Origin: Oceanimonas smirnovii ATCC BAA-899
GTDB taxonomy: Bacteria > Pseudomonadota > Gammaproteobacteria > Enterobacterales > Aeromonadaceae
NCBI RefSeq assembly: GCF_000381965.1
Contig: NZ_KB908461.1
Span: 62,001 to 126,000 of the forward strand
DNA length: 64,000 nt
Reading direction: 5' to 3'
Within the stretch, counting starts at the first letter, position 1. The number at the start of each line of letters is the position of its first letter. The notes beneath the pieces were generated by a model. It was given only the letters and a program-made list of their open reading frames with translations. It was not told the DNA's origin and did no database searches. Below, piece by piece: positions 1-8,933 of the stretch. The translations under genes were made by a program, and so were the position numbers.

Positions 1-55
1 CACAGGAAAGCCCCGTTTGCCCCAGTCCGATAATCACAGTGCGTGCAGGAATCAT
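1..55 (-). CDS. murD: UDP-N-acetylmuramoyl-L-alanine--D-glutamate ligase MurD, N-terminal fragment
   Basis: Only the first 18 codons lie in the window; the gene runs off the left edge. The visible peptide contains VIIGLGQTGLSC, the glycine-rich nucleotide-binding start typical of MurD (E. coli has VIIGLGLTGLSC). The ATG lies 4 bases after the mraY stop, which is the usual mraY-murD order in the dcw cluster. MurD adds D-glutamate to UDP-MurNAc-L-Ala in the cytoplasm. Identification rests on this short motif plus position. Confidence 0.85.
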   Translation of the reverse strand, partial: MIPARTVIIGLGQTGLSC

Positions 56-59
56 GATG

Positions 60-1142
60 TTATCTCAGCTTCAGAGTGGCCAGGCCGGTAAGCACCAGCA
101 TCAGGGTAATGATCCAGAAACGGACAATCACACGAGGCTCGGGCCAGCCTTTCAGTTCATAGTGATGATGAATGGGTGCCATGCGAAAAATTCGCTGGCC
201 CCGCAGCTTGTAGGAACCCACCTGCAGGATCACCGACAGGGTCTCGATAACAAAGATGCCGCCCATGATCACCAGCAAAAATTCCTGGCGTACCAGCACC
301 GCAATCACGCCCAGGGTGGCACCCAGTGCCAGCGAGCCTACATCGCCCATAAATACCTGAGCGGGAAAGGTGTTAAACCATAAAAAACCGAGACCGGCGC
401 CGACAATGGCAGTGCACACCACGGTCAGCTCGCCGGCATTGGCCACATAGGGAATATGCAGATATTCGGCAAAGTTGACGTTACCGGTGGCCCAGGCCAC
501 CAGGGCAAAGCCTGCTGCCACCATTACAGTGGGCATAATCGCCAGGCCGTCCAGCCCGTCAGTCAGGTTGACCGCATTGCTGGAGCCGACGATCACGAAG
601 TAACTGAGGATCACAAAAAACAGACCAAGCTGAGGCATGACGTCCTTGAAAAACGGAACAACCAGCTGGGTCTGAGCCGGATCCTTGGCTATCCAGTACA
701 CAAAAATGGCCGCTGTCAGCGCTGCCGCCGACTGCCAGAAATACTTCCAGCGGGCGATCAGACCGTCGGTGTTTTTGCGTACCACCTTGCGGTAGTCATC
801 CACAAAGCCGATGGCACCAAAGGCAATCAGTACAAACAGCACCACCCATACATAGGGGTTGGACAACCGTGCCCACAGCAGCACAGAGACAGAAATGGCG
901 ATCAGTATCATCAGGCCACCCATGGTAGGGGTACCCGCCTTGCTGAAATGAGACTCAGGACCATCGTTGCGTACTACCTGGCCGATTTGAAGCTTCTGCA
1001 GCCGGCGGATCAGCCTTGGTCCAATCCATAAAGACACCATCAGGCCGGTCAGAATGGAGACGATGGCCCTGAAGGTCAGATAAGAAAAAACGTTAAAAAA
1101 GCTGAAATGGGGAGTCAGCCATTCCGCCAGCCAGACTAGCAT
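60..1142 (-). CDS. mraY: Phospho-N-acetylmuramoyl-pentapeptide-transferase MraY
   Basis: This integral membrane enzyme transfers phospho-MurNAc-pentapeptide from UDP to undecaprenyl phosphate, giving lipid I. The 360-residue length equals that of E. coli MraY. Visible family marks are GTPTMGG (70-76), the catalytic Asp pair in VDDYRK (D115, D116), the [11 protein letters not shown] loop carrying the third essential Asp, and the HHHYELKGW stretch near residue 325. About ten hydrophobic segments alternate with short loops. It overlaps the 3' end of murF by 7 bases and is followed after 4 bases by murD, so it is translationally coupled inside the dcw operon. Nothing unusual is seen. Confidence 0.98.
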   Translation of the reverse strand: MLVWLAEWLTPHFSFFNVFSYLTFRAIVSILTGLMVSLWIGPRLIRRLQKLQIGQVVRNDGPESHFSKAGTPTMGGLMILIAISVSVLLWARLSNPYVWVVLFVLIAFGAIGFVDDYRKVVRKNTDGLIARWKYFWQSAAALTAAIFVYWIAKDPAQTQLVVPFFKDVMPQLGLFFVILSYFVIVGSSNAVNLTDGLDGLAIMPTVMVAAGFALVAWATGNVNFAEYLHIPYVANAGELTVVCTAIVGAGLGFLWFNTFPAQVFMGDVGSLALGATLGVIAVLVRQEFLLVIMGGIFVIETLSVILQVGSYKLRGQRIFRMAPIHHHYELKGWPEPRVIVRFWIITLMLVLTGLATLKLR

Positions 1143-2476
1143 AGCTCTCCCTCCTGAATGGCCCGGACCAGCTGTTCCATCCGCGCGCTGCGTGCACCCT
1201 TAACCAAAACGACCACCTTGTTGTGTGCTGCCAGCGCTGCTTTCAGCACTGGCCACAATTGTTGTTTATTCTCGAAATGACGGCCATTGGCCGCCGTTGC
1301 CGTATGGTGGCTGTCCCGGCCAGCGGTCAGTACCTCATCAATACCCAGCTTGCGGGCATGCTCACCCACTTTGCTGTGCATTTCGCGGCTGTAATCACCC
1401 AGCTCGGCCATATCACCAAACACAAAAATGCGGTAACCCGGCAGGCTGGCCAGGGTATCAAGCCCTGCCAGCACCGACGCTACGCTGGCATTATAGGTAT
1501 CATCCAGCACCGTCAGACCGGGTCGCGTCCATACCTGTAAACGACCTTTGGCCTGTCCGAAGGCGGCAAGTCCGGTCGCAATGTCGGCCAGACTGGCACC
1601 CAGCTGCTCGGTACCGGCGGCAGCGGCCAGGGCATTGGCCACATTGTGTTTGCCGGGCACCGGCAGCTGTACTTCAATTTCGCCCTGGGGCGTCAGCAGC
1701 CGAAAGTGAGCACAGCCAGCAGCATTCAGGCTGATATTACGGGCCTGATAGTCCCGGCGCTCACCAAAATAAATCAGTTCCACCTGTTGTTTCCACAGGT
1801 TGCAGAACGGACTGTCACCGTTGGCAATGGCCACACCGCCGGGCACCAGACCGCTGTAGATTTCACCTTTGGCCTGAGCGATGCCTTCCAGCGAGCCGAA
1901 GCCCTCCAGGTGAGACGCCTCCACATTGTTGATCAGGGCCGCATGGGGTTTCGTCAGCGAGCTGGTCCAGGCGATTTCACCGATATGGTTGGCACCCAGC
2001 TCAATCACGGCGTAGTCAGTGCTGTCGGTCAGCTCGCACAGGGTCAGAGGCACACCAATCTCGTTATTGAGGTTACCCCTGGTGGCCAGCACTTCCCCCT
2101 TCTGGCGCAGTATGCTGGCGGCCATCTCTTTGACCGTGGTTTTGCCACAGCTGCCGGTAATGGCCAGCACTTTGGCATGGCTGGCATCACGTACCAGACC
2201 GCCCAGAACGCCCAGCGCGAGCCGGGTATCGGCCACTCTGATCTGGGGCACATCCAGAGCCTGCCAGCGCTCCACCAGCAGCGCAGCGGCACCCTGCTTC
2301 ACTGCCTGAACAGTAAAATCGTGGGCATCAAAGCGCTCGCCGGACAGGGCCACAAACAGGCAGCCATCACTCGTGGGCTGCCGGCTGTCGGTGGATACTG
2401 CCAGAATGTTCTGATCGGTGCCGCGCAACTCACCGCCGGATGCCTCGGCCAGCCGGCTCAGGGAAAGTGTAATCAC
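1136..2476 (-). CDS. murF: UDP-N-acetylmuramoyl-tripeptide--D-alanyl-D-alanine ligase MurF
   Basis: MurF is the cytoplasmic ATP-dependent ligase that adds D-Ala-D-Ala to UDP-MurNAc-tripeptide. The 446-residue protein shows the three Mur-ligase parts: an N-terminal substrate domain ([15 protein letters not shown] near residue 30), the central ATPase with the P-loop TGSCGKTT (107-114) and [10 protein letters not shown], and a C-terminal domain starting around DDTYNAS. The start overlaps the last 4 bases of murE and the end overlaps mraY, so the three genes are coupled. Length and motif order are normal. Confidence 0.97.
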   Translation of the reverse strand: MITLSLSRLAEASGGELRGTDQNILAVSTDSRQPTSDGCLFVALSGERFDAHDFTVQAVKQGAAALLVERWQALDVPQIRVADTRLALGVLGGLVRDASHAKVLAITGSCGKTTVKEMAASILRQKGEVLATRGNLNNEIGVPLTLCELTDSTDYAVIELGANHIGEIAWTSSLTKPHAALINNVEASHLEGFGSLEGIAQAKGEIYSGLVPGGVAIANGDSPFCNLWKQQVELIYFGERRDYQARNISLNAAGCAHFRLLTPQGEIEVQLPVPGKHNVANALAAAAGTEQLGASLADIATGLAAFGQAKGRLQVWTRPGLTVLDDTYNASVASVLAGLDTLASLPGYRIFVFGDMAELGDYSREMHSKVGEHARKLGIDEVLTAGRDSHHTATAANGRHFENKQQLWPVLKAALAAHNKVVVLVKGARSARMEQLVRAIQEGELC

Positions 2477-3948
2477 AATGTCACTCCCAGCAGCGCCGCC
2501 ACGGTTTCCCGGTCGCTGTAATGCATGATCTCTGTACCCACAATCTGATAATCCTCATGGCCCTTGCCGGCCACCAAAATAATATCCTGCTCGTCCGCGT
2601 GTTCTATGGCGTATGCAATGGCATCACGCCGGCCATGGATTACCTGCGCTGCCGCCGGATTGCTGAGCCCGGCCTGCATGTCGGCAATAATGGCTGCCGG
2701 CGACTCAGTACGGGGATTATCGTCGGTAAGGATAACCACATCGGCACCTTGTTCCGCTGCTGCCGCCATCAAGGCCCGCTTGCCCTTGTCCCGATCGCCG
2801 CCGCAGCCGCTCAGACACCAGAGCCGGCCCTTGCAATGCTGCTGCAGCGCCTGCAATACCTGCTCAATCGCATCGGGTGTATGGGCATAATCCACCACCA
2901 GCAGGGGTTTACCCGGCGCAGTAAACGGCTCCATCCGCCCGGCCACGCCCGTCAGTTTGGGCGCGGTCGCCAGCAGCTTTTCAAAGGACTCGCCCAGCAC
3001 CAGCAGTGCTCCCATCGCCGCCAGCAGGTTGGCCACATTAAAACGGCCGATCAGGGGGGCGGATAATACACCATTCCCCCAGTCGGAGTTAATGGTCACT
3101 TTCACTCCGTCACCATAAAAGTGAACGGTTTCCGCCACCAGCTGACGCCCCCTGAAATCTGCTACCCGCCCGTGCAGACTGTAAGCCACTGCATCGGGGT
3201 AATGGCCCAGCCAGCGCCGGCCAAATACGTCATCGGCGTTAATCACCCGCCCTTTGGTACACAGCTCAAAAAGGCTCCGTTTGACTTCACTGTATTCCGC
3301 CATGGTGCCGTGATAATCCAGATGATCCCGGCTCAGATTGGTAAACACCGCCACGTCAAAATCAAGCGCAGCCACGCGATGCTGGTGTAAACCATGAGAC
3401 GACACTTCCATCGCCACTCTGCGTGCACCAGCGCCAAGCATACGCGCCAGCTGCTGCTGCACCTCCAGCGCTGACCCTGTGGTATTGACCGCCGGCTCAA
3501 GCTGGCCGCACAGCCCATTACCCAGGGTTCCCATGACACCGCTGGTAGTACCAAGCAGCTGACCCCAGTGCGCAATCAGCTGAGAAACCGTACTTTTGCC
3601 GTTTGTGCCGGTCACACCGGCCAGCTGCAGCTGCCGGGCAGGCTCACCATAAAAAGCGCCCGCCAGCAGCGACAATTTGGCTGGCAGGTCAAACACGCCC
3701 AACAAACGGTGGTCCCGGCTGTTCAGGCCGGCTTCTTCCTGAGTGTCGGTCTGATAAATTACCGCTGCCGCACCCTGCTCCAGCGCCTGCCCGATAAAAC
3801 GACGACCATCGGCATGATGGCCTTTAACAGCAATAAACAGACAGCCGGCAGACACAGCCCGGCTGTCGAGGGTCATTCTGTTTATGGCAATGGCCGGGGC
3901 CGCATGCCCCAGCGCGCTTGCCAGCTCTCTAAGAGTGAGGGACAACAC
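2473..3948 (-). CDS. murE: UDP-N-acetylmuramoyl-L-alanyl-D-glutamate--2,6-diaminopimelate ligase MurE
   Basis: MurE adds meso-diaminopimelate to UDP-MurNAc-L-Ala-D-Glu in the cytoplasm. Visible marks are the P-loop in GVTGTNGKS, the NTTGSA and MEVSSHGL stretches, and DDNPRTE, the signature of diaminopimelate-specific MurE, which predicts DAP-type peptidoglycan. An ATG at 3993 would give 506 residues, but AGGAGG lies just upstream of a GTG (3946-3948) and a TTG (3943-3945), and the protein that follows (LSLTLRELASALG) aligns with the family N-terminus. I therefore prefer the GTG (491 residues); the TTG has even better spacing. Either start lies inside the last codons of ftsI, so the genes overlap by about 20 bases. 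Confidence 0.95.
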   Translation of the reverse strand: MLSLTLRELASALGHAAPAIAINRMTLDSRAVSAGCLFIAVKGHHADGRRFIGQALEQGAAAVIYQTDTQEEAGLNSRDHRLLGVFDLPAKLSLLAGAFYGEPARQLQLAGVTGTNGKSTVSQLIAHWGQLLGTTSGVMGTLGNGLCGQLEPAVNTTGSALEVQQQLARMLGAGARRVAMEVSSHGLHQHRVAALDFDVAVFTNLSRDHLDYHGTMAEYSEVKRSLFELCTKGRVINADDVFGRRWLGHYPDAVAYSLHGRVADFRGRQLVAETVHFYGDGVKVTINSDWGNGVLSAPLIGRFNVANLLAAMGALLVLGESFEKLLATAPKLTGVAGRMEPFTAPGKPLLVVDYAHTPDAIEQVLQALQQHCKGRLWCLSGCGGDRDKGKRALMAAAAEQGADVVILTDDNPRTESPAAIIADMQAGLSNPAAAQVIHGRRDAIAYAIEHADEQDIILVAGKGHEDYQIVGTEIMHYSDRETVAALLGVTL

Positions 3949-5677
3949 TTGCCTCCTGTCCTGCCAGCTGGAATTGTTCTTCGGTGGCGGCATCGGGGCG
4001 AATATTCAGCAGCTGCAGGGCACCGCTCATCACCTCGGCAAAGACGGGTGCCGCCACCAGACCGCCGTAATATTGATCGCCCTGAGGTTCATTGATCACC
4101 ACCACCATGGCCAGACGAGGGTTACTCAATGGTGCCACACCAGCAAACAGCCCCACATAATCACTGCCATAACCACCGGCAATGGCCTTGCGCGAGGTAC
4201 CGGTCTTGCCGCCCACCCGATAACCGGGAATAGCCGCCCGAGTGGCGGTACCACCGGGATTAACCACACTTTCCAGCATTTGTAATACCGCATCAGCATG
4301 CTGGCGGGGAATGACCTGCTCGCCGGTGGGCGGCTGGTTACGTTTCACAATGGAAAGCGGATAACGCACACCGCCGTTAGCCAGAATGGCGTAAGCCTGA
4401 GCCAGCTGCAGCGGGGTTACCGTCACGCCATATCCAAAAGAAAGGGTCGCCTGCTCTATTTCGGACCAGCGCCGGCGTTGGGGAACCATACCAGTGCTTT
4501 CACCCACCAGCCCCATGCCCGAATCGATCCCCAGCCCAAAGCGATACAGGGTATCCAGCATCTGGGCCGGCGTTTCTTCCATGGCCATCCGCACCATGCC
4601 CATGTTGGAGGAGTGTTTAAGTACGGTTTCTACGCTGATGTTGCCCAGATTGCGATGGTCCGCTACCCGCTTGCCACCAAGGCGCATCCAGCCCGGATTG
4701 GTATCTATCATGCTGCCGGCATTAATAACGCCGTTCTCCAGCGCGCTGACCACTATCATCGGCTTGAGAGTTGAACCGGGTTCATAGGTGTCGGTTACGG
4801 CGCGGTTACGGGCACGAAAACTCTGATACTGACTACGGTTATTGGGGTTGAAAGAAGGTGCGTTCACCATGGCGATGACTTCACCGGATTTTACATCAAG
4901 CATCACCAGTGAGGCCGAAGTGGCTCTGTGATATTCAAAGGCCCGCTTGAGAGAACGGTAAGCCAGTGCCTGCACCCGCTGATCGATGCTCAGTTCAATG
5001 TGATTGGCTTCACGGGCAGCCGATACCACGCCCAGATCTTCAATCACCCGGCCCAGACGGTCCTTGCGCACTTTGCGCTCACCGGGCAACGCGGTCAGCC
5101 AGTCATTAAAGCCCCGCTCTATCCCTTCGATACCAGAGCCGTCTATGTTAGTCATGCCCACCAGGTGGGCGTTGATTTCACCGGTAGGATAAAAGCGGCG
5201 TTCCTCCGGGCGCAGGTGCACACCAGGCAGGCGCAGCTTGCGAATATATTCGGCTACTGCCGGCGTGACCTGTCGCTGCAGATAAACAAAACGGCGTTTG
5301 GGATCCTGTACTCGCTTCAGCAGAGTATCGTGAGGCACGCCCAGCACTTCTGCCAGTGCCTGCCAGGCCTGTTGTTTATCCAGACTGTGCTCGGCATGGA
5401 TCTGCTTGGGATCCGCCCAGACCGCCTGCACCGGCACAGAAACGGCCAGCTCTTCGCCATTACGATCCATGATCATGCCACGGGAGGTATTACTGACAGC
5501 AGTGGAACGCAGCGAGCGCAGATCGCCTTCGAGACGTAGCCGATCCGGCGAAATTACCTGGATCCATGCAGCCCGGGCAAACAGGGCCACAAAGGCCAGT
5601 AAAATGACGCCGCAGGTAAAGTAAAACCGGCCACGGGCCATCATGGGTTCTTTTTTCTGCTTCTTGCGCCAGCTCAT
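3929..5677 (-). CDS. ftsI: Peptidoglycan D,D-transpeptidase FtsI (penicillin-binding protein 3)
   Basis: FtsI is the septum-specific transpeptidase that cross-links peptidoglycan during division. The 582-residue protein has a short basic cytoplasmic tail, one membrane anchor (about 17-38), a dimerisation domain with RGMIMDRNGEELAVS, and a transpeptidase domain with SxxK as S302-TLK-305, SSN at 356-358 and KTGTS from 491. E. coli carries STVK at the first motif. It overlaps ftsL by 4 bases upstream and murE downstream, as usual for the dcw cluster. The product acts in the inner membrane with the periplasmic domain outward. Confidence 0.97.
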   Translation of the reverse strand: MSWRKKQKKEPMMARGRFYFTCGVILLAFVALFARAAWIQVISPDRLRLEGDLRSLRSTAVSNTSRGMIMDRNGEELAVSVPVQAVWADPKQIHAEHSLDKQQAWQALAEVLGVPHDTLLKRVQDPKRRFVYLQRQVTPAVAEYIRKLRLPGVHLRPEERRFYPTGEINAHLVGMTNIDGSGIEGIERGFNDWLTALPGERKVRKDRLGRVIEDLGVVSAAREANHIELSIDQRVQALAYRSLKRAFEYHRATSASLVMLDVKSGEVIAMVNAPSFNPNNRSQYQSFRARNRAVTDTYEPGSTLKPMIVVSALENGVINAGSMIDTNPGWMRLGGKRVADHRNLGNISVETVLKHSSNMGMVRMAMEETPAQMLDTLYRFGLGIDSGMGLVGESTGMVPQRRRWSEIEQATLSFGYGVTVTPLQLAQAYAILANGGVRYPLSIVKRNQPPTGEQVIPRQHADAVLQMLESVVNPGGTATRAAIPGYRVGGKTGTSRKAIAGGYGSDYVGLFAGVAPLSNPRLAMVVVINEPQGDQYYGGLVAAPVFAEVMSGALQLLNIRPDAATEEQFQLAGQEASVVPHS

Positions 5678-5985
5678 GGTTGCCTCACCAGTTTCTCCTT
5701 GCTTGGCTCGGGTCGTTTCATATTCAGTTTTTCCCGGGCCAGTGCTTCAATCCGGCTGTGCTCCATCAGAGTATTTTGCTCCAGCAGCAGATTACGCCAT
5801 TCAATATCCAGCTTGTCCTGCTCCGCCATCAGCTGATTATATTCACTGGTTTTCTGCCGCGTACTGTGAGTCACCACTATCACTGACATCGCCGAGATAA
5901 CGGTAATAATGGCCAGCAGCAGCAGCCATTTGTATCGCCACAGATCCCGTCCCACTTCCCGGGTCAGGTTAATGCGGCTGTCCAT
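5674..5985 (-). CDS. ftsL: Cell division protein FtsL
   Basis: FtsL is a small bitopic divisome protein that works with FtsB and FtsQ to activate FtsWI. The 103-residue product has a basic cytoplasmic start, one transmembrane segment (about 19-38, LLLAIITVISAMSVIVV) and a periplasmic heptad-rich region (YNQLMAEQDKLDIEW) that should form a coiled coil. The family is poorly conserved, so position between rsmH and ftsI is the strongest evidence. Its ATG shares one base with the rsmH stop, and its stop overlaps the ftsI start. Confidence 0.95.
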   Translation of the reverse strand: MDSRINLTREVGRDLWRYKWLLLLAIITVISAMSVIVVTHSTRQKTSEYNQLMAEQDKLDIEWRNLLLEQNTLMEHSRIEALAREKLNMKRPEPSKEKLVRQP

Positions 5986-6929
5986 CAGGCTTCTCTGTCC
6001 AGTCGTTCAGCGACTCGCAGCACTGAGCTGCGGGCTCTGGGGTTGGCAGCCACTTCTTCAGCTGAAGGTTTCTGTGCCTTGCCCACACTTTTGAGCGTGC
6101 GGCCACCGGCCAGCTGAGCCTCGGTTAATGGCAGTCCGGGAGGCACTTCAGGTCCTTTTTCCTGCTTACGAATAAAATGTTTGACCAGCCGGTCTTCCAG
6201 AGAATGAAAACTGATCACCGACAAACGACCGCCGGTTGCCAGCACACGCAAGGCACCATTGAGCGCCTGGTCAATTTCATCCAGCTCGCTGTTAATGTAG
6301 ATGCGAATGGCCTGAAAACTGCGGGTGGCGGCGTGCTTGTTCTTTTCCTTACTGGGGTTCACCCGGGCGATCATCTCTGCCAGCTGACGGGTACGGGTCC
6401 AGGGCGTGGTCTGGCGATCAAGCACGATGGCCCGGGCAATTTTGCGGGCATGACGCTCTTCACCAAAGGTTTTAAGCACCCAGGCAATGTCGTCTGCATC
6501 GGCATGGTTGAGCCAGTCGGCGGCACTCTGGCCGCTGGTTGGATCCATGCGCATATCCAGAGGACCGTCTTTCTGAAAGCTGAAACCGCGCTCGGCTTCA
6601 TCCAGCTGCGGCGAAGACACACCAAGATCGAGCAGAACGCCGTCAATCTTGCCGGTCAGTCCCGCGGCTTCCATCATGTCGGCCAGACGGGAGAAAGGGC
6701 CATGAAGAATAGTAAAGCGGGGATCATCAATTTGTTCGGCCACGGCAATAGCGGCCGGATCCCGGTCAATGGCCAGTAACCGGCCATTCGGGCCAAGTTT
6801 TGACAAAATATGGCGCGAGTGACCGCCCCGGCCAAAGGTGCCATCCACATAAATGCCGTCAGGGCGAATATTGAGGCCGGCCACTGCTTCATCCAGCAGT
6901 ACGGTAATGTGTGCCTGTTGTTCACTCAT
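5985..6929 (-). CDS. rsmH: 16S rRNA (cytosine(1402)-N(4))-methyltransferase RsmH
   Basis: RsmH (formerly MraW) N4-methylates C1402 of 16S rRNA using S-adenosylmethionine. The start at [15 protein letters not shown] matches the family N-terminus; a longer frame reaching 6971 would run into mraZ and is not preferred. Motifs include [12 protein letters not shown] (SAM loop), [25 protein letters not shown] and the C-terminal [14 protein letters not shown]. The resulting 314 residues are normal. It begins 2 bases after mraZ and ends on the ftsL start codon. RsmI, which methylates the ribose of the same nucleotide, is encoded nearby at 8.0-8.9 kb. Confidence 0.96.
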   Translation of the reverse strand: MSEQQAHITVLLDEAVAGLNIRPDGIYVDGTFGRGGHSRHILSKLGPNGRLLAIDRDPAAIAVAEQIDDPRFTILHGPFSRLADMMEAAGLTGKIDGVLLDLGVSSPQLDEAERGFSFQKDGPLDMRMDPTSGQSAADWLNHADADDIAWVLKTFGEERHARKIARAIVLDRQTTPWTRTRQLAEMIARVNPSKEKNKHAATRSFQAIRIYINSELDEIDQALNGALRVLATGGRLSVISFHSLEDRLVKHFIRKQEKGPEVPPGLPLTEAQLAGGRTLKSVGKAQKPSAEEVAANPRARSSVLRVAERLDREA

Positions 6930-6931
6930 TG

Positions 6932-7390
6932 TTATAGCGAAAAGTCCCGCAATCGTTCCGATGACTCCCACCCCTCATGATCAAGAGCCAGTAAATCATC
7001 GTTAATTTGTTGTTGCCAGCGAAGCTCACTCCAGATTTCAAAGCGATTGAGCTGTCCCACCAGCATGATTTTTTTCTCAAGCCCGGCATGCAGCCGCAGC
7101 GGTGCCGGAACCAGAAAGCGTCCGTTTCCGTCCAGCTCACATTCGGTGGCATGGCCCAACAGCAATCGCTGCAGACGCCGCTCTGTTGGCTGTGTGCTCG
7201 ACAGGCTGCGCAGCTTGTGTTCTATCAGCTCCCATTCGCCAAGCGGATAGAGCAGCAGACAGGGGTGACTGATGTCGATGGTACAAACCAATAAGCCGTC
7301 GCATTGTTCACGCAACGGCTCACGATATCGGGTTGGTATGGCCAGCCGCCCTTTACTGTCAAGGCTGATGGCATGGGCACCACGCAACAT
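6932..7390 (-). CDS. mraZ: Transcriptional regulator MraZ
   Basis: MraZ is a ring-forming DNA-binding protein of the AbrB/SpoVT superfamily and represses its own dcw promoter in E. coli. The 152-residue product has two related halves, each with a conserved D-x-K/N-G-R pattern: [15 protein letters not shown] near the N-terminus and [14 protein letters not shown] in the second half. It is the first gene of the cluster. Its putative operator of three 10-bp-spaced repeats lies directly upstream, just after the -10 element, so autoregulation is likely. Confidence 0.96.
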   Translation of the reverse strand: MLRGAHAISLDSKGRLAIPTRYREPLREQCDGLLVCTIDISHPCLLLYPLGEWELIEHKLRSLSSTQPTERRLQRLLLGHATECELDGNGRFLVPAPLRLHAGLEKKIMLVGQLNRFEIWSELRWQQQINDDLLALDHEGWESSERLRDFSL

Positions 7391-7414
7391 TCAGAGTCCC
7401 TGTTATTGGCTTTG

Positions 7415-7440
7415 TTCCACAAAGATCCACTTTTTCCCAC
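7415..7440 (-). promoter_or_regulatory. MraZ operator: three direct repeats
   Basis: Read on the minus strand, three GTGGG/GTGGA pentamers (7436-7440, 7426-7430, 7416-7420) recur exactly every 10 bp, immediately downstream of the -10 box and upstream of mraZ. E. coli MraZ binds TGGGN repeats separated by 5 bp at the same place. The spacing fits one helical turn per repeat. Only the first repeat has the full GGG; the other two read GGA. Confidence 0.8.
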
Positions 7441-7447
7441 CGCAACA

Positions 7448-7476
7448 AGTGTAAGGAGGCAATACCGGCATTTCAA
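7448..7476 (-). promoter_or_regulatory. Predicted sigma-70 promoter of the mra/dcw cluster
   Basis: On the minus strand TTGAAA (7471-7476) and TACACT (7448-7453) are separated by exactly 17 bp. The predicted start point falls at about 7441, next to the MraZ repeats, which would let MraZ block initiation. Confidence 0.7.
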
Positions 7477-7553
7477 GCAAGGAAATAGCCATCAGAAGAA
7501 AAGGTGGTTACTGAATAAAGGATAAAAAGCTGGCGCAAGCGGCCGGGAATAAT

Positions 7554-7586
7554 AAAACAGCGCAACTCGAAGAGTTGCGCTGTTTT
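7554..7586 (-). terminator. Rho-independent terminator of rnpB
   Basis: A perfect inverted repeat (AAAACAGCGCAACT arms) closes on a TTCG-type loop and is followed on the minus strand by TTTTATTATT. It lies about 12 bases beyond the 3' end of RNase P RNA. The arms also carry a T-run in the plus direction, but no plus-strand gene ends here. Confidence 0.85.
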
Positions 7587-7596
7587 AAGGAAGATA

Positions 7597-7976
<380 letters not shown>

Positions 7977-7982
7977 GTGCGC

Positions 7983-8012
7983 AGTGTAACCCAGCCACGC
8001 CTGTGGTGCCAG
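7983..8012 (-). promoter_or_regulatory. Predicted rnpB promoter
   Basis: On the minus strand TACACT (complement 7983-7988) is preceded by CTGGCA/TGGCAC at 17-18 bp. The expected start about 7 bases downstream coincides with the predicted RNA 5' end at 7976. The -35 element is only a moderate match. Confidence 0.55.
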
Positions 8013-8027
8013 AGTAAATCCGCATCG

Positions 8028-8864
8028 TTACAAGCCTGCTTCAAGCCCGTGCTTATACAATGCATTTTTTTTCAGCCCATAAATATCGGCAGTCAGCGCA
8101 GCGGCTTTTTTCAGCCCCAGATCGGCACTCAGCAAGGCCAGGGTTTTCTGCGCCGGCAGCGGCAAAGCGTCAGCATCAGCCTTGTGTCCGGCTACCATCA
8201 GCACAATTTCACCCCGGCAGCGGTTACTGTCTTCCTTAAGCCATGCCAGCATGTCGCCTGCCGGCAGGCCGTGAATGGTTTCAAAGGCTTTGGTCAGCTC
8301 CCGGGCCACCACCAGCCGGCGGGCTTCCCCCATCACCTCAACCAGAGCCGTCACCGTATCCAGCAAACGCCGGGGCGACTCATAAAACACCATGGTTCTG
8401 GGTTCATCCTTCAGGCTTTCCAGCTTGTCGTGACGGGCCTTGTCTTTTGCGGGCAAAAAGCCTTCGAACACAAAGCGATCCGTAGGCAGCCCCGCTGCCG
8501 ACAAGGCAGTCACTGCCGCACAGGGACCGGGCAGCGCCACTACCTGAATACCCGCCTCACGACACCGGTTGACCAGATGATAACCGGGATCGCTGATAAG
8601 CGGTGTACCCGCATCGGACACCAGCGCTATGCTTTTCCCTTCCAGCAGCCGGGTAACCAGCTGCTCCGCCTTGTGCTGCTCGTTGTGGTCATGCAAGGCC
8701 CAGGTCGGTGTGCCAATCTGATAATAAGATAATAATTTCCCGGTGTGGCGAGTGTCTTCACAGGCAATGACATCTACCTGTTTCAGAGTATCCAGAGCGC
8801 GCTGGCTGACATCAGCCAGGTTACCGATAGGGGTAGGCACAATATATAAGGCAGCTTGGCTCAT
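8028..8864 (-). CDS. rsmI: 16S rRNA (cytidine(1402)-2'-O)-methyltransferase RsmI
   Basis: RsmI methylates the 2'-OH of C1402 in 16S rRNA. The protein has the SAM-dependent tetrapyrrole-methylase fold: [19 protein letters not shown] at the start, [28 protein letters not shown] and [17 protein letters not shown], then a C-terminal [20 protein letters not shown] helix. Two ATGs are adjacent; AGGAG lies 5 bases before the second (8864), which I take as the start, giving 278 residues. It is divergent from lpoA, as yraL is from yraM in E. coli. Confidence 0.97.
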   Translation of the reverse strand: MSQAALYIVPTPIGNLADVSQRALDTLKQVDVIACEDTRHTGKLLSYYQIGTPTWALHDHNEQHKAEQLVTRLLEGKSIALVSDAGTPLISDPGYHLVNRCREAGIQVVALPGPCAAVTALSAAGLPTDRFVFEGFLPAKDKARHDKLESLKDEPRTMVFYESPRRLLDTVTALVEVMGEARRLVVARELTKAFETIHGLPAGDMLAWLKEDSNRCRGEIVLMVAGHKADADALPLPAQKTLALLSADLGLKKAAALTADIYGLKKNALYKHGLEAGL

Positions 8865-8933
8865 CATGACTCCTGTGCAAGCAATTGTTTCACCGTGCCG
8901 GCCCGATTACACTTAGGACCAGAATGACTCAGC

